The notes under the pieces: generated by a model | Seen by the model: the letters and a program-made list of their open reading frames with translations, nothing else | Databases searched by the model: none | Told to the model about the DNA's origin: nothing | NCBI GenBank assembly: GCA_943371245.1 | Contig: CALRTY020000021.1 | Location: 3,367-67,366, forward strand | Origin: UBA5018 sp947463165 | GTDB taxonomy: Bacteria > Cyanobacteriota > Cyanobacteriia > PCC-6307 > Cyanobiaceae | Reading direction: 5' to 3' | DNA: 64,000 nt | Translations under genes and position numbers: made by a program | Shown: piece after piece, positions 58,587 to 64,000 of the stretch | How positions within the stretch are numbered: position 1 is the stretch's first letter | Layout of the letters: the number at the start of each line of letters is the position of its first letter

Positions 58587-61500
58587 TGGCCTACTACGGC
58601 ATCCCCACCAAAGCGATCCACGAGCAATGGCTCGGGCTGGTGCAACCCGTGGGCCTGGTGGTGGCCCCGGCGGTGCTCACCAAATTGGAGCTGGTGCCCA
58701 ACCAGAGCACCGCCTACATCTCCACGCTGCAGCTGCAGCTCAAGGGGCTGCTGGACGAGGTCGACGGGCTTAATGACCAACCCGTGAAGGTGGTGGCCAG
58801 CTTCCAGCAACTGGCCACCGAGTTACTCGATTGGGGCGAGGCTGATCTGGTTGAAGCCAGCGCACTGGAGACGCTGCCCGAGGTGGTGCTCAGCGAATAC
58901 GGCGAAACCCTGCGCCCCACCCATGGCGTGCCCAAGCAGGAAGGGGAGGGGCTGCAGGGCCTGGTGCTCGATCTCACCCAGTGGCGCGATGCCAGCGACA
59001 CGCTCAAACCCCAGTGGGGCCGCGATTTCGATTCACCCTGGAACCCTGAGGGCAACGGCTGGGATGCCACGCCCCAGCAGCGCTTTGAGCGGTTGTTGAA
59101 GGAAACGGAGCACCCGATCGGATTGCTGTTCAACGGCACTGAACTGCGGCTGGTTCATGCCCCCCGGGGTGAATCGAGCGGCCACATCACCTTGCCCCTC
59201 GAACCCATGGCCGAAGTGGCGGGCCGGCCGATGCTCGGCGCCCTGGAGATGCTGCTGGGGGTAGACCGGCTGTTCGGCGGCAACCCGGCGCAACGCTTGC
59301 CGGCGCTTTTAGCGGCCAGCCGCAAGAATCAGAACGAGGTGAGCACCCGCCTGGCCGAGCAGGTGCTGGAAGCCCTGTGGGAATTGCTGCTCGGCTTCGA
59401 TGCGGCCGAGCGTTTGGCGCAAGACTCCGGCCGCAACGTGCTGGGCGATCTCCCGAACAGCGAAGAGGGCCAGAAGCACCTCTATGGCGGCCTGATCACG
59501 GTGCTGCTGCGGCTGGTGTTTTTGCTCTATGCGGAAGACGAAGAATTGATGCCCAGAGATTCTCTCTACGGGCAGCATTACAGCGTTAGCGCCCTGGCCG
59601 ACCGGCTGCGCCAGGAGCGCTTTGAGCATCAGAGCGCCATGGCCGATCGCCGCGGCGCCTGGGCGTCGCTGCTGAGTTTGTTCCGGCTGGTGTACGACGC
59701 CGGCGGCGCCGATCCTGCCTATCTGCCGGCCCGCCACGGAGAACTGTTCGACCCCGATGCCTACCCGTTCCTGGAGGGACGCGAATCAGACAGTTGCTAT
59801 GACGACGGCATCCTCACCAACCTGCCCAGGCTCAGCGACGACGTCGTCGAAAAAGTGCTGAGCAAATTGATCTGGCTCGATGGTGAGCGGCTCAGTTATC
59901 GGGCTCTGGATGTGGAGCAGATCGGCTCGGTGTACGAGGGGATTATGGGTTTCACGGTGCACCAGGCCAGGGGCCCCAGCGTGGGGATCACCTGCCAAAA
60001 GAGCACGATCACGGTGGTGGTGGATGTCGAGCAGTTGCTGGCCCAGAGCGGCAACAAGCGCGAAAAGTGGCTTGATGCACAGGCCGAAGTGGCACTAAAA
60101 CTGCCCGCCAAGGTGAAGGAAGGCCTGAAGCAGGCGTCATCGCAGGCGGAGCTCTGCCTGGCCCTGGGCAACCGCCTCTCGCCCCACACCCCCAACGGCC
60201 TGGCGAGCGGCAGCCTCATCCTGCAGCCCACGGCCGAGCGGCGCCGCAGCGGCAGCCACTACACGCCAAGGGCGCTCACCGAACCGATCGTGGCCGAGGC
60301 CTTCCGCCCCTGGTTGGAGCGCTGCCACCACAAACCCACGGCCGAGCAGATCCTGGCGCTGAAGGTGTGCGATCCGGCGATGGGGTCTGGCGCCTTTCTG
60401 GTGGCGGTGTGTCGTTTTCTAGCCGGCTGGCTGGTGCAGGCCTGGGAACGCGACGGCTATCCCGATGACTTCCGCCAGGAATGGGATAAGGACAACTACG
60501 CCCGTCGCCTGATCGCCCAGCGCTGCCTTTATGGCGTCGACAAAAATCCGTTTGCCGTGAACTTGGCCAAGTTGTCGCTCTGGCTGGTGACCCTCAGCAA
60601 GGAGTTGCCCTTCACCTTTGTGGATCACGCCCTCAAGTGCGGCGATTCGCTGGTGGGGTACTGCGTACGGCATATACAAACAGCCATGCAGGAGGTGCAG
60701 CTCGGTTTTCTCAATGAGCAGAATCAGATCTTCGCCCAGATGGGTATGGCCCGCCGCGAAAGCTTCGGCGACGACAACCTCAACGACGAGGGCTACGACC
60801 GCAAAAAGCTGTTGCTGCAACAGCAGATCAAGGCCACCGAAGGATTGCGCCAGGCCGGTGATCTGATGGTGGCGGCGTTCTTTGCGGAGAAGACCCCCAA
60901 GGAACGGGCGAAAGCGCTGCAGCTCAATCTCTCCAAGATCAGCGGCAACTTCCATGATCATGAATTGCCGACAGAAGTACGAAGGATCCGCGAAGAACTC
61001 AAGGCTGGAGACAAAGGCATCACCCCCTTCCACTGGGATCTGGAGTTCCCGGAGGTGTTCGGGGATGGGCGCAAAGGCTTCGATACCTTCGTGGGCAATC
61101 CTCCGTTTGCGGGCAAGAACACCATCGCCGAAGGCAGCCCCGAAGGCATCCTCGACTGGTTCAAGCAGCTCCACCCCGAGAGCCACGGCAATGCCGATCT
61201 GGTGGCCCACTTCTTCCGCCGCTGTTTTTCGCTGCTGCGGCCCGGCGGCTCCCTGGGCCTGATCGCCACCAACACCATCGCCCAGGGCGACACCCGCAGC
61301 ACCGGCCTGCGTTGGATTTGTCTCAATGGCGGCACGATTTATGCGGCTCGCAAGCGCTACAAATGGCCTGGCGTGGCGGCCGTGGTGGTGAGCCTGGTGC
61401 ACCTGATCAAGGGGGCCTACGCCGGCGTGAAGCTGCTGGAGCGGCGGCCGGTGGATCAGATTACGGCGTTTCTATTTGCCAACGGCGGCCACGAAGATCC

Positions 61501-62944
61501 GAAGCCCTTAGCGGCTAATGCCGGCAAGAGCTTTGTGGGCAGCTATGTGCTGGGCATGGGCTTCACCTTCGATGATTCCGGCCCGGCTGATGACGACACG
61601 CCTGGCATCCCTTCGCCGATTGCCACCATGGAGCGGCTGATTGCGGAGAACCCGAAGAACGCCGAGGTGATTTTTCCATATATCGGTGGCGAGGAGTTGA
61701 ACAGCAGCCCCACCCATGCTCATCATAGATATGTAGTCGACTTCAGAGATCGCGAGGAAGATGACTGCAGAAGCCAGTGGCCGAACCTGATGAACGCTCT
61801 GGAAAAGAAGGTAAAGCCTGAGCGGACTCGCCTAAATCCAGCTGGAAGATTTGCTCTCCGCGAGCCATTACCGCAAAAGTGGTGGATTCATGCAGAAAAA
61901 CGCCCTGCCCTGTATGCGGCTATTGCGGGGTGTGAGCGGGTGCTGGCTATTTCTCGAGTAGGAAACTCTATCTCCTATGCATTCATGGAGACAAGCTCTG
62001 TCTTCGCAGAATCCCTTGTTGTTTTCCCATTGCATGCGACGAGTTATCTTTCTGTTCTGCAAGGGCGCATTCACGAGTTGTGGGCAAGATTCTTTGCTTC
62101 ATCAATGAAAGATGACGTTAGATATTCCCCCTCCGACTGCTTCGAAACTTTCCCCTTGCCCACCGCGCTCTATTCGACCGCCACCGATATCTCCTGCCCC
62201 GCTCCGCTCAATTTTGCCGCCTCAGATTCCTCCCACGCTGCCTCGCTTAATTCCACCGCCGCCTATCCCACCCACACAGATACCTGCCAAAGCCTAGAAT
62301 ACATCGGCGAGCGTTATATAAAATTCCGCGCTGAGTTGATGGTGGCCAACAACGAAGGCCTCACCAGCACCTACAACCGCTTCCACGATCCCGCCGAAAC
62401 CAGTACCGAACTCCTGGAGCTGCGCCGCCTCCACGGCGAGATGGATCAGGCGGTGCTGAACGCCTACGGCTGGAGTGATGTGCTCACCCAGGCGATTGCC
62501 GACAACCCCCACCACACCCCCTGCGGCTTCGGCCTCGATTACCTCGACACCGAAGAAGACGCCCAGCTCCCAGAAGACCTGCAGGAGCGCATTGACAGTG
62601 GTGAATTGTTCTTCTGGGATGCCGGCGACGCCCTCGATTTCCAGGGCCAGCTGCAGGCCTACGGCGCCATCAGCGGCCGCCGCAAGCTCCCCTGGCGCTA
62701 CCGCTGGCCGGATGCCGTCCGCGATGACGTGCTGGCAAGGCTGTTGGCGCTGAATGCGGAGCGCTATGCGGAGGAGGTGGCGCTGGGTTTGCACAGCAAA
62801 GCCGGGAAGCAGGCAGCGAAGGCGGCCAGGGCCATCGCTGGCAGCGCCGCAACAGGAGGGCAGCGGCGGGGGAGGCCGCCCAGGGCCAGCCAGCCGGGCG
62901 ACACTGGGGCCAACCACAGCGAGCAGATGGGGTTGGGGTTATGA
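58586..62944 (+). CDS. drmMI: PglX/DrmMI-like N6-adenine DNA methyltransferase
   Basis: The 1452-residue protein has an N-terminal Eco57I-type region, a gamma-class MTase core with VCDPAMGSGAFLVA (SAM motif I, near residue 595) and FVGNPPFAGKN (catalytic NPPF, near 838). A C-terminal target-recognition region follows (GGEELNSSP; CFETFPLP; ERYIKFRAELMVANNEGLTS). The RRSGSHYTPRALTEPIV motif precedes the core. Such methylases mark host DNA in BREX/DISARM-type systems. A low-complexity S/T/A-rich insert of about 40 residues (about 1190-1235) interrupts the conserved C-terminal part. It is translationally coupled to both neighbours. Confidence 0.85.
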   Translation: MAYYGIPTKAIHEQWLGLVQPVGLVVAPAVLTKLELVPNQSTAYISTLQLQLKGLLDEVDGLNDQPVKVVASFQQLATELLDWGEADLVEASALETLPEVVLSEYGETLRPTHGVPKQEGEGLQGLVLDLTQWRDASDTLKPQWGRDFDSPWNPEGNGWDATPQQRFERLLKETEHPIGLLFNGTELRLVHAPRGESSGHITLPLEPMAEVAGRPMLGALEMLLGVDRLFGGNPAQRLPALLAASRKNQNEVSTRLAEQVLEALWELLLGFDAAERLAQDSGRNVLGDLPNSEEGQKHLYGGLITVLLRLVFLLYAEDEELMPRDSLYGQHYSVSALADRLRQERFEHQSAMADRRGAWASLLSLFRLVYDAGGADPAYLPARHGELFDPDAYPFLEGRESDSCYDDGILTNLPRLSDDVVEKVLSKLIWLDGERLSYRALDVEQIGSVYEGIMGFTVHQARGPSVGITCQKSTITVVVDVEQLLAQSGNKREKWLDAQAEVALKLPAKVKEGLKQASSQAELCLALGNRLSPHTPNGLASGSLILQPTAERRRSGSHYTPRALTEPIVAEAFRPWLERCHHKPTAEQILALKVCDPAMGSGAFLVAVCRFLAGWLVQAWERDGYPDDFRQEWDKDNYARRLIAQRCLYGVDKNPFAVNLAKLSLWLVTLSKELPFTFVDHALKCGDSLVGYCVRHIQTAMQEVQLGFLNEQNQIFAQMGMARRESFGDDNLNDEGYDRKKLLLQQQIKATEGLRQAGDLMVAAFFAEKTPKERAKALQLNLSKISGNFHDHELPTEVRRIREELKAGDKGITPFHWDLEFPEVFGDGRKGFDTFVGNPPFAGKNTIAEGSPEGILDWFKQLHPESHGNADLVAHFFRRCFSLLRPGGSLGLIATNTIAQGDTRSTGLRWICLNGGTIYAARKRYKWPGVAAVVVSLVHLIKGAYAGVKLLERRPVDQITAFLFANGGHEDPKPLAANAGKSFVGSYVLGMGFTFDDSGPADDDTPGIPSPIATMERLIAENPKNAEVIFPYIGGEELNSSPTHAHHRYVVDFRDREEDDCRSQWPNLMNALEKKVKPERTRLNPAGRFALREPLPQKWWIHAEKRPALYAAIAGCERVLAISRVGNSISYAFMETSSVFAESLVVFPLHATSYLSVLQGRIHELWARFFASSMKDDVRYSPSDCFETFPLPTALYSTATDISCPAPLNFAASDSSHAASLNSTAAYPTHTDTCQSLEYIGERYIKFRAELMVANNEGLTSTYNRFHDPAETSTELLELRRLHGEMDQAVLNAYGWSDVLTQAIADNPHHTPCGFGLDYLDTEEDAQLPEDLQERIDSGELFFWDAGDALDFQGQLQAYGAISGRRKLPWRYRWPDAVRDDVLARLLALNAERYAEEVALGLHSKAGKQAAKAARAIAGSAATGGQRRGRPPRASQPGDTGANHSEQMGLGL
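62158..62290 (+). repeat. Low-complexity insert in the methyltransferase gene
   Basis: An S/T/A/P-rich in-frame stretch (ALYSTATDIS, PLNFAASDSSH, SLNSTAAYPT) separates two segments that look contiguous in related methyltransferases (CFETFPLP and LEYIGERY). Triplet-periodic internal similarity suggests local expansion, as in other genes of this window. Confidence 0.6.
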
Positions 62945-63258
62945 ACAGCCAGCCAGCCACCACCGCACCCACGCCCGCAGACCTCCTGTCCCTGTTGCGG
63001 TCTCACAGGGAAAGCTGGGAGAAACGCTTCCATCTGCGGCGCATCGGTCTGTTCGGCTCCACCGCCCGCAACGAAGCCACCACGGCCAGTGATGTGGATG
63101 TGTGGGTGGAACTCGATCCCCTCACCCCCTTCGCCACGGTGCACCTGAAGCAGGAGCTGGAGACCCTGTTGCAGAGGCCCGTGGATCTGGTGCGCCTGCG
63201 CGAGCGCATGAATCCTGCCCTGCGCCAGGCCATCCTGCGGGAGGGTGTTAGCGCGTGA
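62941..63258 (+). CDS. mntA: Second MNT-type nucleotidyltransferase (MntA-like)
   Basis: The 105-residue protein has LFGSTARNEATTASDVDV (GSx10DxD) and the third acidic position in RPVDLVRLRERM. It belongs to the MntA antitoxin type and is not closely similar to the MNT at 57893, so the two modules have separate origins. It starts in an ATGA overlap with the methyltransferase and ends in a GTGA overlap with its HEPN partner. Confidence 0.88.
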   Translation: MNSQPATTAPTPADLLSLLRSHRESWEKRFHLRRIGLFGSTARNEATTASDVDVWVELDPLTPFATVHLKQELETLLQRPVDLVRLRERMNPALRQAILREGVSA

Positions 63259-63629
63259 GCGGTGATCGGCTGCTGCTGCTCACGCCGCTGCGCCAGGCTC
63301 TGGAGCGGATCGAGCGGAAGGCCCGCCCGCTGCTGGCGGACCCCTCCCTGCTCGACAGCGAGGAGGGCCAGGACCTTCTTGATGTGATCTGCATGCAGTT
63401 CCTTGCGGCAGGGGAGGCCCTGAAGCGCCTGGAGAAGCTCCAGCCAGGGCTGCTGGCCACCAGCTTCCCAGGCATCGATTGGAAGGGAGCCATGGGCTTT
63501 CGCGATGTGATCGCGCACCAGTACTTCGATCTCGATGCCGAGCAGGTGCTGCTGATCTGCCAGGAGGCGTTGCCAGGTCTTCTGGGAGCCATTCGGGCTC
63601 TTGAGCAGGCGAGCAGGGAGGACCATTGA
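63255..63629 (+). CDS. hepT: HepT-type HEPN toxin (DUF86)
   Basis: The 124-residue protein has the HepT pattern: a helical N-terminus, ICMQFLAAGEALKRLEK, and the RNase motif FRDVIAHQYFDLD, which is R-x4-H-x-Y and complete. Established knowledge: HepT is an RNase whose Tyr is adenylylated by MntA. Start GTG in the overlap with the MNT gene. It is the last intact gene of the operon in the window. Confidence 0.88.
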   Translation: MSGDRLLLLTPLRQALERIERKARPLLADPSLLDSEEGQDLLDVICMQFLAAGEALKRLEKLQPGLLATSFPGIDWKGAMGFRDVIAHQYFDLDAEQVLLICQEALPGLLGAIRALEQASREDH

Positions 63630-63633
63630 CCCA

Positions 63634-63753
63634 TGGCCAAAGCGGAAGCCAACGTCAAAGAACGCGTCAGCAAGATCGAGCCCGGTGAGCTGCAGGAGCG
63701 CATCGACAGCGGTGAGTCCCCCACTACCAGCAAAGTTGTCCGCCCTGGCTGAC
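63634..63753 (+). pseudogene. Short ORF with a piece copied from the methyltransferase
   Basis: The 39-codon frame MAKAEANVKERVSKIE..GELQERIDSGE contains the nine residues LQERIDSGE found in the methyltransferase C-terminus (62577-62606), with DNA nearly identical over about 30 bases. It is likely the join of a gene fragment left by rearrangement at the transposase border. Confidence 0.55.
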
Positions 63754-63782
63754 CGATCCACCAGGGGGCCCAACCATGACTG

Positions 63783-64000
63783 ATGCAATCGCCTTACGAC
63801 CCCGAGCTGCGGGCTGAGATCCGCCAACGGATGAGCCCACCAAACCGTGAAAGCGTGGCTGAAATCGCCCGTTCCACAGGGGTGAACGCCCAGACCCTTT
63901 ACAGCTGGCGCCATCGCTGGAAGCAGGAAGGCCAGCTGGTGCCGGCGAGCAGCAAGGCACCCGAGCTATGGAGCGCTGCCGACAAGCTGGCCGCTGTGAT
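63783..64000 (+). mobile_element. Transposase OrfA-like gene, cut by the window end
   Basis: From an ATG at 63783 an open frame of over 72 codons runs off the window. It reads YDPELRAEIRQRMSPPN, then SVAEIARSTGVNAQTLYSWR and WKQEGQLVPASS, then ELWSAADKLAAV. The helix-turn-helix and the PASSKAPELWSAADK segment fit IS3-type OrfA transposases common in cyanobacteria. It marks the right border of the defence operon seen here. Confidence 0.75.

Noticed and set aside
50892..63629. BREX system
   Set aside because: A PglX-like methylase is present, but no brxA, brxB, brxC, pglZ or brxL is seen. The helicase fits DrmD better.

Overview
The window reads as chromosome of a GC-rich unicellular picocyanobacterium of the Synechococcus/Cyanobium type. 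Evidence: a psbA gene for photosystem II D1 protein, an NDH-1 subunit NdhD, menB/menD, a glycogen synthase with the cyanobacterial MRILFAAAE start, and several proteins that look like cyanobacteria-restricted families (DUF760, DUF4336, DUF1400, DUF2605). Some HIP1-like GCGATCGC octamers are present (for example near 3041, 4112, 7111 and 44350). Family calls come from reading motifs, not from database searches. No rRNA, tRNA or CRISPR array was recognised.

Layout. 1-500: low-GC stretch with an orphan membrane ORF. 0.6-3.6 kb: devB-devC-devA exporter operon (minus strand). 3.8-6.3 kb: RHH-like ORF, NTF2-like protein and double cupin, separated by about 1 kb of empty sequence. 6.3-19.2 kb: murF, TPR-like membrane protein, glgA, L,D-transpeptidase, menB/menD, lepB, DUF760, DUF4336 and psbA. 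19.2-19.7 kb: gene-free stretch rich in hairpins, possibly a non-coding RNA. 19.7-31.4 kb: YccF, M48 protease, DUF697 protein, trpS, GH104 muramidase, TM2 and DUF2605 proteins, thrS and glk. 31.4-37.2 kb: thrB, ndhD, an M3 oligopeptidase and rlmH. 37.2-49.7 kb: two DUF1400 hydrolase paralogues, secreted proteins, a lipase, gamma-glutamylcyclotransferase, an AAA+/polyferredoxin fusion, GST, a CBS protein and pgsA. 49.7-64 kb: an epimerase, then a defence island that runs off the window.

The defence island (50.9-64.0 kb) holds a P-loop kinase/WYL regulator, a LysR-like regulator and a tightly overlapping plus-strand operon. The operon order is a DrmD-like SNF2 helicase, a core-deleted nucleotidyltransferase relic, MNT nucleotidyltransferase, HEPN protein, a PglX/DrmMI-like N6-adenine methyltransferase, a second MNT and a HepT-type HEPN. 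A partial IS3-type transposase follows. Helicase plus methylase resemble the class 1-specific part of DISARM, but drmA/drmB/drmC are not seen here, and two different MNT/HEPN toxin-antitoxin pairs sit around the methylase.

A second theme is short (12-21 bp), degenerate tandem arrays. Several begin in, or span, the stop codon of a gene (devA, devB, psbA, the M48 protease, thrB, ndhD, the GGCT gene). Large ones fill the regions upstream of three minus-strand genes. Others appear as in-frame low-complexity loops, including a run of seven pentapeptide-repeat-like units inside an M3 metallopeptidase.
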